60,686 bases of DNA from Planctomycetota bacterium. GTDB lineage: Bacteria > Planctomycetota > B15-G4. The notes below the pieces were generated by a model, which saw only the letters and a program-made list of their open reading frames with translations, ran no database searches and was not told where the DNA came from. How positions within the stretch are numbered: the first letter of the stretch is position 1; each line of letters begins with the position of its first letter. Location of the stretch: NCBI GenBank assembly GCA_003644265.1, contig QNBX01000007.1, positions 1 to 60,686 of the forward strand. Direction: 5' to 3'. This document shows positions 49,326 to 60,310 of this stretch, one piece after another. A program made the translations under genes and the position numbers.

Positions 49326-50660
49326 ATGACTACGAGTGTGATGTTGCGTCGTGTGACACCGAGTGCAGCAGGGGCGTCGGGAACGGAAGCAGCGACGGGC
49401 GCCGGACCTGTCGAGAAGCTGGCCGGGACCGCCGCGAGCGGGGGCGCGTCGGGTCCCAAGGCGCGTGCTGCCGTGGGGGCCGTGCGTGTCGCGCTGGTGT
49501 CGCTAGGACTGGCCCTGTCGGCCTCGCCGGCGTGGGCCCAGTCGCCCACGCTGTTGGTCTCCACCAGCAGCAACGAACTGCACCCCTCCGGCAGCGTGGG
49601 GGATGAAGAGATCGTCTGGCACACGCCCGGTGTGCCGCTGCGCACCGCCCTGCCGACGGAGACGCTCTCGCTGCTCCTGGGCCCCGCGTCCGGGGGCGAG
49701 CTGCACATCCTGCCCGGCGACGTGGACGCCCTGCACGATCCCGGCGAAGCGGCCCTGGGCGGCGGCCTGATGTTCTCCCTGGTGAGCAATCAGGGCGGCT
49801 GGGAGGACGGCGATGTGCTGCGCATCAGCGCGGCGGGCCTGGAGCTGGTCTGGAGCGAGGACGCGTTGGTGACGGCCCTGGGCGTGACGGACGGCAACCT
49901 CGACCTCGACGCGCTGCTGGTGGAGGACGGCATGCTGCTGTTCTCGCTGGCGGAGGACGAGGACAGCACACTGCTCTCGGGCGACATGCCCGGGGTGATC
50001 GAGGACGGAGACGTGGTCGGCTGGGATCCGGTGACGGGTGCCGTTTGGCACGTCCTCACCGAGAGCGCTGTGGACACTCTGGTGAGCAACGTGGTGGCGT
50101 CGGGCAGCCTCGCCGGGGACCTCAAGGGGCTGGCGCGCAACCACGAGGACGGGGGGCTGCTGTTCTGCGTGCAGAGCCCCTCGTCCCATGATGGCGCCGT
50201 GTTCAGCACGAGCATGGGTGGCTCGTTGCTCGACGGGCACGACGAACAGGACTTCGGCTTCCAGGGTGCCGGCGAGTTGGACGCCCTGGGGCTGGCGCGC
50301 AGCCACTGGAGCAGCCTGGGCGTCAGTGACGCCCAGCCGGCGGCTGGCACCACGCTGGTGATCACGCTGGAGGGCGCCAAGCCCAGTGAGCCCTGCCTGC
50401 TGCTGCTCTCCATGGCCAGCGAGCCCTCGTGGTTTGACATGGGCGGCTGGGGTGGGCTGGTGCTGGCTCAGGACACGTTGTTCAACCTGTCGCTGCAGGC
50501 TCTGCCTTCACTCTCGGTCATGGCCGATGGCATGGGCAGCGCGAACTGGTCGTTCGACGTGCCGCTGGCGCTGCAGCCTGTCGACGTGGTGGCACAGGTC
50601 TTCAGCTTCGCGAACCCGCATATGGCGACCAATCCGGTCCTGATCGAAGCGGGGCAGTAG
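49326..50660 (+). CDS. Secreted hypothetical protein
   Basis: 444 aa. ATG 49326 has a strong Shine-Dalgarno (AAGGGAGGAAGAG). A signal peptide sits unusually late, around residues 51-72 (VRVALVSLGLALSASPAWAQ), after about 50 polar residues rich in Ala and Gly. The mature region is beta-rich with acidic turns (DGDVLRISAAGLELVWSEDA, EDGDVVGWDPVTGAVWHVLT), like a propeller or repeat exoprotein. No family is recognised. Followed by a clear rho-independent terminator at 50672-50711. Confidence 0.8.
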   Translation: MTTSVMLRRVTPSAAGASGTEAATGAGPVEKLAGTAASGGASGPKARAAVGAVRVALVSLGLALSASPAWAQSPTLLVSTSSNELHPSGSVGDEEIVWHTPGVPLRTALPTETLSLLLGPASGGELHILPGDVDALHDPGEAALGGGLMFSLVSNQGGWEDGDVLRISAAGLELVWSEDALVTALGVTDGNLDLDALLVEDGMLLFSLAEDEDSTLLSGDMPGVIEDGDVVGWDPVTGAVWHVLTESAVDTLVSNVVASGSLAGDLKGLARNHEDGGLLFCVQSPSSHDGAVFSTSMGGSLLDGHDEQDFGFQGAGELDALGLARSHWSSLGVSDAQPAAGTTLVITLEGAKPSEPCLLLLSMASEPSWFDMGGWGGLVLAQDTLFNLSLQALPSLSVMADGMGSANWSFDVPLALQPVDVVAQVFSFANPHMATNPVLIEAGQ

Positions 50661-50671
50661 GTTGCGGAGCG

Positions 50672-50711
50672 GTCGCCGCCCGGCGGGGTTCCGGGCGGCG
50701 GCCCCTCTTTT
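50672..50711 (+). terminator. Rho-independent terminator after the 49326 gene
   Basis: The stem CGCCGCCCGG (50674-50683) and CCGGGCGGCG (50691-50700) is perfect with a seven-base loop, extended by a further pair. It is followed by CCCCTCTTTT. It starts 12 bases after the stop codon. Confidence 0.88.
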
Positions 50712-50849
50712 GTGGCCCGCGCTTCCGACTGCTACTATGCCTCTGGCGTCGGCGGCGTAGGCTGCCGTACCGTGACAGACCAGAGGCCAGACGGTCGTCC
50801 CCGCTCGGGGGGCGGGCGGCTTGGGCCCACCGACCGGAGCAAGCGGGGC

Positions 50850-51113
50850 ATGACCGGCACGAGACTCGTTCACTGCACCTTCCCGAAGGGGCTCATCCGG
50901 GAACCCCTGCTCTACAACCTCGGCCGCGACTTCGAGGTGGTCCCCAACATCCGTGGGGCCACCATCAGCGACGACATCGGGCTGGTCTATCTCGAACTCG
51001 AGGGCATCGAGCCCGAGATCGAGAAGGCGCTGCAGTACCTGGCCGAGCGCGGCGTCTCCATCGCGGACGTGGCTGGCGACGTGCCTGCCGCGGAGCCTCC
51101 CAGCCAGCTCTGA
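50850..51113 (+). CDS. NIL-domain-like small protein
   Basis: An 87-aa protein: LVHCTFPKGLIREPLLYNLG, then VVPNIRGATISDDIGLVYLE and a C-terminal helix (IEKALQYLAERGVSIADV). This is the ferredoxin-like fold of the NIL/ACT-related domain that ends methionine ABC transporter ATPases and occurs alone in some proteins; it probably senses a small molecule. ATG 50850 has GGAG about ten bases upstream. In-frame starts further up (for example GTG 50772) would add only low-complexity sequence. TACTAT at 50733-50738 is a possible -10. Confidence 0.8.
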   Translation: MTGTRLVHCTFPKGLIREPLLYNLGRDFEVVPNIRGATISDDIGLVYLELEGIEPEIEKALQYLAERGVSIADVAGDVPAAEPPSQL

Positions 51114-51221
51114 AGCTCGCTCGGCGTCGCGTCCCGGGCTCTGGAGAGCGTCGGGCTGGACACCCGGGCGAGCCAGCGCAGGCCGGTGGCGGGCTGCGTC
51201 GTTCAGGCGCCCACCAACTCA

Positions 51222-51307
51222 GGCCCACAGCGGCTGTCGCGGGCCCACAGCGGGCTGTCGCGAGGCCACAGCGGCTGTCGGCGGCGGGGCCCCTCAGCGG
51301 CTGTCGC
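51222..51307. repeat. Four-copy repeat of about 20 bp overlapping the 3' end of the zinc-ribbon gene
   Basis: Units of the type GGCCCACAGCGGCTGTCGC occur at 51222-51240, 51241-51261, 51262-51281 and 51288-51307. The last copy contains the stop codon of the minus-strand gene, so its last codons appear to have been duplicated into the downstream region. Each unit contains the near-palindrome ACAGCGGCTGT. Confidence 0.8.
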
Positions 51308-52610
51308 GCTTGCGGCGCTCTACCTCGACGCGCTCGCGGTAGTCCTCGAGCGTCAGCTCGTTCTTGATCGTCCCGGCCCACCAAGTGGGCCAGCCTGTGA
51401 TGGTCTTGATGCGCAGGTTCTGTTGCTTGATCGACTTGTCCGTCACGTCGCCGCTGAAGTTGAAGTGCGGCTTGTAGGCCACGCGCTCCTGCCAGTAGCG
51501 CACCAGGTTGAAGGTGGCGTTGATGCCCTGGTCTTCGGACAAGTCGACGCCGATCAGGGCGTTGGCAAAGGCCGGGAAGGCGTCGATCGGGTCGACCTCG
51601 TCGATCTCCTGCATGAGCGCTCGGCGGCGACGGCCGGTGGCGCCGCCGTACTCCACGAACAGCTCCTTGATGATGACTGTCCAGGCCTCGTGGTCCTCCT
51701 GGCTGACGCTGTCGAGCGGCACGATGGGCTCGTAATCGATGATGGTCGGCAAGGGCTCGCTGTCGCTGATCTTGTTGCTCACTGCGGCGGGAGCCTGCTC
51801 CACGGGAGCGGGTGCAGGGGCAGGAGCCACGTCCCCCGAAGCCGCGCCGCTGGTGTCGTCGGAGCCTGAGGCCACGCCGCCGCCGCTGGCGTCCTGCACG
51901 TTGCCGGCGGCGTCGCTGGCCGCTGCGGGCGCCGTGTCGGGCGTCGTCGCAGCGCTGGAGTCGGGGCTGCTGTTCGTGTCGGGCGTCGTGTTGGCCGGCG
52001 GCGTGATGCCGTCGTCGGTGCTGGCCGAGCCCGGGGCCACGCTGGTCGTAGCGGCGCCCTGGTCCGGGGCGACTGTTTCGGGGGCGTCGTCGCCTCCAAA
52101 CATGAAGAACGCGGCGCCGCCCAGCGCGAGCACGGCCGCGGCGATACCCACGATCAGGCCCACGGGCGCGCCTTGCTTGTCGTCGCGGCCTTGCGACCGG
52201 CCGCCCTTGCCCCCGGAGGACGACTTGCCGGCCGCCCTGCGGCGCGCCGACCCCGTGCCCTCGCCTGCTGCGGCCTGGCCTCCGCTGCCGGCACGGGCGC
52301 GGCGCGAGGGGGCGCCCGGCTTGCCGCCACTCGTCTTGGCGCTGCCGGCGCCCGCCTTGCGTGGGGCCCGGGCTGGGGCTGTTTTGGACGCTGCGGCCCG
52401 CTTGGGCGCGGATCCGGCGGCCTGCTTCGGTGCCGGACTGGACGCGGCGCTGGCGGCGGGCCTGGGCGCCTCGTCCGCAGCGACGGCGCCCGCGGCCGCG
52501 GGGATCTCCACGACGCCACCGCACTTGTTGCACTTGGCGCGGGTGGCCTGGGTCGTGTCGGGCACCTTGAAACGTGCTCCGCAGTCCTTGCAGGTGCCGA
52601 CTCGGGCCAT
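51294..52610 (-). CDS. Zinc-ribbon membrane protein with disordered linkers
   Basis: 438 aa from ATG 52610. An N-terminal MJ0042-type zinc ribbon (MARVGTCKDCGARFKVPD ... CNKCGGVVEIP) is followed by about 100 residues of Ala/Gly/Lys/Arg-rich low complexity, one membrane helix near residue 150 (VGLIVGIAAAVLALGGAAFF) and an acidic Ala/Pro/Ser-rich segment. The C-terminal domain of about 140 residues is conserved-looking (PIDAFPAFANALIGVDLSED, GWPTWWAGTIKNELTLEDYR). The zinc ribbon would be cytoplasmic and the C-terminal domain periplasmic. Such zinc-ribbon plus TM proteins are common in Planctomycetes and Myxobacteria; function unknown. Confidence 0.8.
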   Translation of the reverse strand: MARVGTCKDCGARFKVPDTTQATRAKCNKCGGVVEIPAAAGAVAADEAPRPAASAASSPAPKQAAGSAPKRAAASKTAPARAPRKAGAGSAKTSGGKPGAPSRRARAGSGGQAAAGEGTGSARRRAAGKSSSGGKGGRSQGRDDKQGAPVGLIVGIAAAVLALGGAAFFMFGGDDAPETVAPDQGAATTSVAPGSASTDDGITPPANTTPDTNSSPDSSAATTPDTAPAAASDAAGNVQDASGGGVASGSDDTSGAASGDVAPAPAPAPVEQAPAAVSNKISDSEPLPTIIDYEPIVPLDSVSQEDHEAWTVIIKELFVEYGGATGRRRRALMQEIDEVDPIDAFPAFANALIGVDLSEDQGINATFNLVRYWQERVAYKPHFNFSGDVTDKSIKQQNLRIKTITGWPTWWAGTIKNELTLEDYRERVEVERRKRDSR

Positions 52611-52749
52611 GATCGTGGGTCCGTGGTGGGGAAGAAGTGGGGAAGCGCCCGAGGCTACGGTCGATGCCGCCGGGGGGTCAAGCACAGAGCAGCCCAGCCC
52701 CTGGCGCCGCTCGGTTCCAGGACGGCCACGCCGGGGGCCGGGCGCCCGC

Positions 52750-55038
52750 TCAGGGTCGACCCTCGAGGTGCTCGAGCATGGCGTCCAGATTCAGCTCGCC
52801 CAGGCGCCAGGCCAGGGACGACTGCGTGCGCTCGGGGTCGCCGAGGTACTCCCGGACGCCACCTCGGGGAGCGGCCTCCTGCTGCAGTTCGCTCAGATCC
52901 TGCAGCAAGGCCACCAGATCATGGGCCCGATGCTGGTAGAGGAAGTCGAGGGCGCCCCAAGCCAGCATGGGGTTCTCCAGGCTGTTGCTGGGCTGGTCCG
53001 CCGACAGGACACGCTCCACCAGGGAGAAGTTGCGGCGCTTGGCGCGCTTGGCCAGGGCCTTGGCGGTCTGCTTGCCCCAGTCGAAGTGGTCCCCCGTGGC
53101 CACGAAGCCGTCCTTGTTGAAGGTGTAGACCGTGCCCTCCCGGCGCAGCTCGATGACGTGGCCGAGGGCCCACAGCAGCCACTCGGGCAGGGGGCCGCAG
53201 CGCTCGACGGCCGCGACCTGGGCGTACTTGTTGGCCAGCTCGTTGGCCATGCGGAACTCGTCGTCCCCGGTGGACGCGTTGCCGGCCATGTCCCACACCG
53301 GCTGCGTCATGACGGCTTGGGTGCGGGCCGTGAAGCCGCGCGGGTGGGAGCGCAGCTGCGTGGCGCTGTCGCTGGTGATGACCCCGCGTTGCAGCAGCTC
53401 GTCCACCAGCTGGCCCCAGGCCGCCGACCCTGAGAAGCCCTGGTCGAACACGATCACCAGCAGCGGACGCGAGGGGCCCTCGGGCAAGACCGGGTCCAGC
53501 AGCCCCGCGCTGGCATCGAGCTGCCGCACGGCGTCCTCGATCAGCTGCTCCCGTGCGTGGCCGAAGACCAGGTGATCGGTGCGCTCACCCAGGGCCACGC
53601 TCAGCCCGAACTGCTCGATGGGCTCGGCCCAGGACTTGAGCGTGGCCAGCAGCGGAGGCGAGAGCTGCTCGGCCACCTCCGCCAGGCTCAGGCGCATGCT
53701 GGGGCTGCCTTCGGGGCCCACGACCAGCAGCTCGATCGCCGGCACCGGCAGCGCCGCCGGGGGCGAGGCCGTCGGGGGCGCTGTGCGCAGCACCACGGCC
53801 GGGCGCGTGCGCGCAGGCGTTGTGGACGCGGCGCCCGGCGGCGGGGGGGGCTCGGCGCGCGCCGGGGCGCTGCCCGCCCTTGGTGCCGACTCGGCGGGGG
53901 AGCCGCTCCCCGCGCCGCCCGGCGTCGCGCTCGACGGCGTGCGGTCGGACACGGCGGGGGCCTCGTCGTCGTCGCTCGGGCGAGGGCCCGCGCGCGGCGC
54001 ACGCTCGCCGAACACAGGCCGCAGCGGGTGCTCCACATCGGCCGCGACGAAGCTGCCGCCATGCTGCTCATGCCAGCGCACCCAGGACTCCACCTCGAGG
54101 TGGTTGCGCCGCTGCCACAGGCCCGCGTCCATGCCGAAGGGCGCGTGGGCCAGATAGTCGGACGAACGACCGGTGATGGTGGCGAGCGTCTCCACCAACA
54201 CGGCGCCCAGGCCGGCGTCCGCTGCGGCCGACTGATCGATCAGCAGCAGCTCGCGTAGCAGGGCCGTGACGCCGGCCTGGGGAGACCGATGCAGGGCCTC
54301 GGCCGCCAGGGCGCGGTCGCGGCCGCTGTCGGCCTGCAGCAGGGCCTGCACCAGCTCCCTCGCGCTGGAGATCTCGTACTGATCGAGAGCGTCCGGCCAG
54401 TCCACGCTCAGCTCGCCGAGCTGGGGCAGGCCCACGGGTTGCAGGCCCGAGGCGCCGGCAGGGTTGGCGTCCACGGAGTAGATCGGCCCCATGATCAGGT
54501 CGAGCACGCGTCCGCCGGGGGTGGTGTAGAGCAGCAGGTCGCGTCGGCTGTCGTCGCGCACCGAGCGCAGCACGCCCAGCATGATGACCCGGTCGGGCAC
54601 CGGCCCGAGGCCCGCGTCGGGGTCGCGCAACTCGCGGAAGTCATTCAGCAGCGCGCTGTGCAGGAAGCTGGACTCGTCCTCGAGCCAGTCATCGATGGTG
54701 AGCTGCACACGGAAGTACTGATCGGCCGCGTCGAGATCATCCCAGCCCACGACCTCGGTGGCGCGGAAGCGCGCCTCGGCTGAGCGCAGCGGAAAGTCGA
54801 CCAGCTGCGCCAAGGCCTCTGCGTCCTCGTTGCGCAGGGCCTCGACCGTGCGCGACAGGGCGCCGAGCGCGGGCGTGTTGTCGGGCTGCTGCGGCGAGGC
54901 GGCAGGGGCTGGGCTCCGCGGCGCGGCAGCAGGGACTGGAGCCGGCGGCGCGGGGGCCGCGAGCAGCCGGGGGACAGCAGGGCTCGCGAGCGCGGGGCTC
55001 AACAGCGCGGCCAGGAGGGTCAAGGGCAGGGTCGTCAC
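52750..55038 (-). CDS. Large secreted hypothetical protein
   Basis: 762 aa from GTG 55038 (GAGGA seven bases upstream). A hydrophobic signal segment (LPLTLLAALLSPALASPAVP) precedes an Ala/Pro linker, an N-terminal domain of about 270 residues (LAQLVDFPLRSAEARFRATE), a Pro/Ala/Ser-rich section and a C-terminal domain of about 290 residues. The last contains DEFRMANELANKYAQVAAVE and LLWALGHVIELRREG. I recognise no catalytic motif; HVIEL is not HExxH. Function unknown. Confidence 0.82.
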   Translation of the reverse strand: MTTLPLTLLAALLSPALASPAVPRLLAAPAPPAPVPAAAPRSPAPAASPQQPDNTPALGALSRTVEALRNEDAEALAQLVDFPLRSAEARFRATEVVGWDDLDAADQYFRVQLTIDDWLEDESSFLHSALLNDFRELRDPDAGLGPVPDRVIMLGVLRSVRDDSRRDLLLYTTPGGRVLDLIMGPIYSVDANPAGASGLQPVGLPQLGELSVDWPDALDQYEISSARELVQALLQADSGRDRALAAEALHRSPQAGVTALLRELLLIDQSAAADAGLGAVLVETLATITGRSSDYLAHAPFGMDAGLWQRRNHLEVESWVRWHEQHGGSFVAADVEHPLRPVFGERAPRAGPRPSDDDEAPAVSDRTPSSATPGGAGSGSPAESAPRAGSAPARAEPPPPPGAASTTPARTRPAVVLRTAPPTASPPAALPVPAIELLVVGPEGSPSMRLSLAEVAEQLSPPLLATLKSWAEPIEQFGLSVALGERTDHLVFGHAREQLIEDAVRQLDASAGLLDPVLPEGPSRPLLVIVFDQGFSGSAAWGQLVDELLQRGVITSDSATQLRSHPRGFTARTQAVMTQPVWDMAGNASTGDDEFRMANELANKYAQVAAVERCGPLPEWLLWALGHVIELRREGTVYTFNKDGFVATGDHFDWGKQTAKALAKRAKRRNFSLVERVLSADQPSNSLENPMLAWGALDFLYQHRAHDLVALLQDLSELQQEAAPRGGVREYLGDPERTQSSLAWRLGELNLDAMLEHLEGRP

Positions 55039-55351
55039 CGGCGGTTCCTCGGGCTCGGGTCAGGCGCCGCGCGGTCAGGAATGACGAGCGCGGCCAGGCG
55101 GGCGTGTGGGGAGCTGGCAGCGCCCCGCAGCGGCGCAAAGCGAATGTATATGCGAGAGCAGACAGCCGGGAATCGCATTGTCATCGCGATTCGCTGTCTC
55201 GCAACCTTATGCTCGCGTCGCGTCATCCGCTCGTCGCCGCCCGCGGACCGGCCAGCCCAGCTCAACCGGCCGATCACAGGCCGGGTTGCGCACTCGGCGG
55301 CGTTTCCGAGGTCCCGCCCGTTCCTCTCGCCCCCTTGCCTCTCCCCGCCCC
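55039..55351. other. Intergenic region upstream of uvrB with an imperfect hairpin
   Basis: 313 bases between the divergent secreted protein and uvrB. It holds the long inverted repeat at 55152-55202, in a locally AT-richer stretch (ATGTATATGCG, near 55144). No promoter with good spacing is visible. The bases before uvrB are pyrimidine-rich and lack a Shine-Dalgarno. Confidence 0.6.
55152..55202. repeat. Bulged inverted repeat upstream of uvrB
   Basis: The right arm, 17 bases at 55186-55202 (GCGATTCGCTGTCTCGC), pairs with 55152-55176 when two short bulges (AGCAG and CGG) are allowed: GCGAG, ACAGC and GAATCGC. Loop of nine bases at 55177-55185. It could be an RNA hairpin in a leader or a protein-binding site. 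Confidence 0.7.
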
Positions 55352-57340
<1,989 letters not shown>

Positions 57341-57341
57341 G

Positions 57342-59198
57342 ATGACCGCACCCGCCGCGCGCCGCGACAAGCTGCTGGCGCTGGTGGAGCGCCTGCCCGA
57401 CGGCCCCGGCGTGTACCTGTTCAAGGACGTGGCCGGCGCCGTGGCCTATGTCGGCAAGGCGCGCCGGCTGCGCGAGCGCGTGCGCAGCTACTTCCGCAGC
57501 AGCCAGGACGGGCGCCGGGCGGTGCGTTTCGTCGACCGCTACGTGCACGACATCGGCTTCGTCTCCACCAAGTCGGAGCACGCCGCGTTCCTGCTGGAGA
57601 ACCAGCTCGTCAAGCGGCACAACCCCGCCTACAACGTCAAGCTGCGCGACGACAAGGACTTCCTCTACGTGCGTGTGGACCGGCGCCACCCGTTCCCTGA
57701 CCTGGCGCTGGTGCGTCGGCCGCGCGGGCGCAGCCAGGGCGTGACCCATCACGGGCCCTTCGCCAGCGCCGGCTCGCTGCGACGCACGCTGCGCACGCTG
57801 AGCGCCATCGTGCCCCTGCGCGACTGCTCCGATCGCGAGCTGGCCTCGCGCACGCGACCCTGCCTCAAGCACGAGATGGGCCGCTGCTGCGCGCCCTGCG
57901 TCGAGCTGGTGACCCCCGAACACTACGCCGAGCTGCTGGCCGATGCCGTGGATGTGCTGGAGGGTCGCTGTGAACCCACCGTGGAGCGGCTCGAGCAGGA
58001 GATGGCGCGGGCCTCCGACGCGACGCAGTACGAGCTGGCCGCTCGCAAGCGCGACGCCATCACGGCCCTGCGCACCATGACCTCGCGCCAACAGGTCGAG
58101 AACACGGGCGTACCCGACGCCGACGTGCTCGGCCTGCATCGCGCCGGCGAGCTGGCGGAGGTGGTGGTGCTGGCCTTTCGCCGTGGCTCGCTGGTCTCCA
58201 GCGCCAACCACACCCTGGAGAGCGTGCTCCCGGATGACGAGCTGCTGGCGGGCTTCGTGCTCGAGTTCTACGGCAGCGAGCGGCCCGTGCCCAAGGAGGT
58301 GCTGGTGCCGCTGGCCCTGCCCGATCAGGAGGGCCTCGCCGCGTGGCTGGGCGATCAGCGCGGCCACGCCGTGCGCCTGGCCGACTCCCTGCGGGGAGCG
58401 CGGCGCGGGCTGCTGGACCTGGCTCGCCGCAACGCCGAGGACGCCCTGGTGCTGGCGGTGGAGCAGCGCGGTCACCAGCGGCGCCTGCTGGAGGCCCTGG
58501 CCCAGCGCCTGGAGCTGCCGGCGCCGCCGGAGGTGATCGAGTGCTACGACGTGTCGAACACAGGCCGCAGCGCCATCGTGGCCTCGCGCGTGGTCTTCCG
58601 TCACGGCGAGCCCGACCGCTCGAGCTACCGCCACTACCGCATACGCACCACCGACGGGCAGGACGACTACGGCGCCATGCGCGAGGTGCTGCAGCGGCGG
58701 CTGGCGCGGGCCGGCAGCGACCCCCTGCCCGACCTGCTGCTGGTGGATGGTGGCCGCACGCACCTGCAGGTGGCCCTGGACGCCATGCAGCGCGCCGGCG
58801 TGCAGCGGCCTGCCGCGGCCCTGGCCAAGGGCGCCCGCCGCGGCCGCAGCCTGAGCCTGGCCCCCGGAGAGCAGGAGCGCGTGTTCCTGCCGGGGCGCGA
58901 GCAGCCCGTCGTGCTCTCCGAAGGCTCGCCCGAGGAGTACCTGCTGCAACGCGTGCGCGACGAGGCGCACCGCTTCGCCATCGGGCACCACCGCAAGGCG
59001 CGCAGCAAAGAGAGCATGGCCTCAGGGCTGGACGGGGTGCCGGGCGTGGGGGCCGTGCTCAAACGCCGGCTGTTGTCGCGCTTTGGCGGGACACGCGCGC
59101 TGGCCCGTGCCTCGGCGGAGGAGCTGAGCGCCGTGCCGGGCATCTCACACGCGTTGGCGCAGCGCATCCTCGAGCACCTGCACGAGCTGCGCGCCTGA
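57342..59198 (+). CDS. uvrC: UvrABC system protein C
   Basis: 618-aa dual nuclease that makes the 3' and 5' incisions in excision repair. The GIY-YIG domain (PDGPGVYLFKDVAGAVAYVG) gives the first cut. A UVR motif (about residues 210-245) binds UvrB. The RNase H-like domain has ECYDVSNTGRSAIVASRVVF and DLLLVDGGRTHLQV. The C-terminus carries two helix-hairpin-helix motifs (GVPGVGAVLKRRLLSRFG, LSAVPGISHALAQRILEHL). ATG 57342; a GAGG lies ten bases upstream in the end of uvrB. Confidence 0.97.
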   Translation: MTAPAARRDKLLALVERLPDGPGVYLFKDVAGAVAYVGKARRLRERVRSYFRSSQDGRRAVRFVDRYVHDIGFVSTKSEHAAFLLENQLVKRHNPAYNVKLRDDKDFLYVRVDRRHPFPDLALVRRPRGRSQGVTHHGPFASAGSLRRTLRTLSAIVPLRDCSDRELASRTRPCLKHEMGRCCAPCVELVTPEHYAELLADAVDVLEGRCEPTVERLEQEMARASDATQYELAARKRDAITALRTMTSRQQVENTGVPDADVLGLHRAGELAEVVVLAFRRGSLVSSANHTLESVLPDDELLAGFVLEFYGSERPVPKEVLVPLALPDQEGLAAWLGDQRGHAVRLADSLRGARRGLLDLARRNAEDALVLAVEQRGHQRRLLEALAQRLELPAPPEVIECYDVSNTGRSAIVASRVVFRHGEPDRSSYRHYRIRTTDGQDDYGAMREVLQRRLARAGSDPLPDLLLVDGGRTHLQVALDAMQRAGVQRPAAALAKGARRGRSLSLAPGEQERVFLPGREQPVVLSEGSPEEYLLQRVRDEAHRFAIGHHRKARSKESMASGLDGVPGVGAVLKRRLLSRFGGTRALARASAEELSAVPGISHALAQRILEHLHELRA

Positions 59199-59257
59199 GT
59201 CGTGCGTCGGCGTCGTGCGTCTGCGTCGCCCGGCGTGGCTCGACGTCCACGTTGCGC

Positions 59258-60190
59258 TCAACCGCGCGGGTGGAAGCGCTCGTGAGCGCCACGCAGGCGC
59301 GAGCGATCCACGTGGGTGTAGATCTCGGTGGTGCCGATGTCCGCGTGCCCCAGCAGCTCCTGCACCGCGCGCAGATCGGCGCCGCCTTCGAGCAGGTGCG
59401 TGGCGAACGAGTGCCGCAGCACGTGGGGTGAGATGGGCGGCAGGCCCGCCGCCAGGGCGTGGTCGCGCACGATGCGCAGGATGCGCTCGCGCCCGAGCTG
59501 GCGCCCGCTGCGGCTCAGAAACAGCCAGGGCTCGGGGCGCTGCTCTCGCAGCAGCAGCGGCCGCTCCTGCCTCAGGTAGCGCGCCAGGGCCTGTTGCGCG
59601 CGGCGGCCCAGGGGCACCAGGCGCTGCTTGTCGCGCTTGCCATGGCAGCGCACCACACCGTGCTCCTGCAGCACATCCGTTCCCTTGAGCCCGGCCGCCT
59701 CGGAGACCCGGGCGCCGGTGGCATAGAGCAGCTCAAGCAGGGCCCGGTCGCGCAGGCCCAGCCGCCGGGTGGGGTCGGGGCTCTCCATCAGGCGCTCCAC
59801 CTGCTCCGCCGACAGCAGGTGCGGCAGCTTGCGGTGCAGGCGGGCACCGGGCAGCTCGTCGCTGGGGTCGATCTCGATCAGCCCCTCGGCCGCCAGGAAC
59901 CGAAAGAAGCCCCGCAGCGCCGCCTGAGCCCTGGCCAGGGAGGCCGGCGCCAGCCCGCGCGTGCGTTCGGCCGCCAGGAAGCTCAGCAGCTCGTGGGTGC
60001 CGATCTCCGTCAGGGGCACCTGAAGGTCCCGGCAGTGGGCCTCGAAGCGCAAGACGTCGCGCCGATAGGCGGCCAAGGTGTGGCGCGAGAGGGCGGCTTC
60101 GGAGCCCAGCTGGGCCAGCCAGGCACGGATCGGGCGGGAGAGCCCGATTCCTGTTGATTCTGTAGCCTTGGACGCTATCTTTCGCCCCAC
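59258..60190 (-). CDS. xerD: Tyrosine recombinase XerC/XerD
   Basis: 310-aa site-specific recombinase that resolves chromosome dimers. The N-terminal SAM-like domain ([20 protein letters not shown]) is followed by the catalytic domain with [13 protein letters not shown] (Arg), [15 protein letters not shown] (His-x-x-Arg) and [15 protein letters not shown] (His and the nucleophile Tyr). GTG 60190 has GAGGAA about seven bases upstream; longer frames read non-family sequence. XerC versus XerD cannot be decided by eye; XerD is a modest guess. Divergent from the H1-like gene. Confidence 0.95.
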   Translation of the reverse strand: MGRKIASKATESTGIGLSRPIRAWLAQLGSEAALSRHTLAAYRRDVLRFEAHCRDLQVPLTEIGTHELLSFLAAERTRGLAPASLARAQAALRGFFRFLAAEGLIEIDPSDELPGARLHRKLPHLLSAEQVERLMESPDPTRRLGLRDRALLELLYATGARVSEAAGLKGTDVLQEHGVVRCHGKRDKQRLVPLGRRAQQALARYLRQERPLLLREQRPEPWLFLSRSGRQLGRERILRIVRDHALAAGLPPISPHVLRHSFATHLLEGGADLRAVQELLGHADIGTTEIYTHVDRSRLRGAHERFHPRG

Positions 60191-60249
60191 GCCAGATTCC
60201 TCGGCAAAGGGCCTGTAAGGCCCGCTTTCCCAAGATCTTAGCGATTCAA

Positions 60250-60261
60250 CCAAGCGCTTGG
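60250..60261. promoter_or_regulatory. 12-bp perfect palindrome between xer and the H1-like gene
   Basis: CCAAGCGCTTGG lies 49 bases before the H1-like ATG and 59 bases before the xer start. A second, shorter symmetric element (GGGCCTGTAAGGCCC) lies upstream near 60209-60223. They could be operators for either gene. Confidence 0.45.
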
Positions 60262-60310
60262 GAGCACGCGAGGAGCACACGACGAGCCCAAAGGGGACGA
60301 CGCCTGCGTC

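Noticed and set aside
53100..53180. HVIEL in the 762-aa secreted protein as a zinc site
   Set aside because: Second His of HExxH is absent and no third ligand is apparent.
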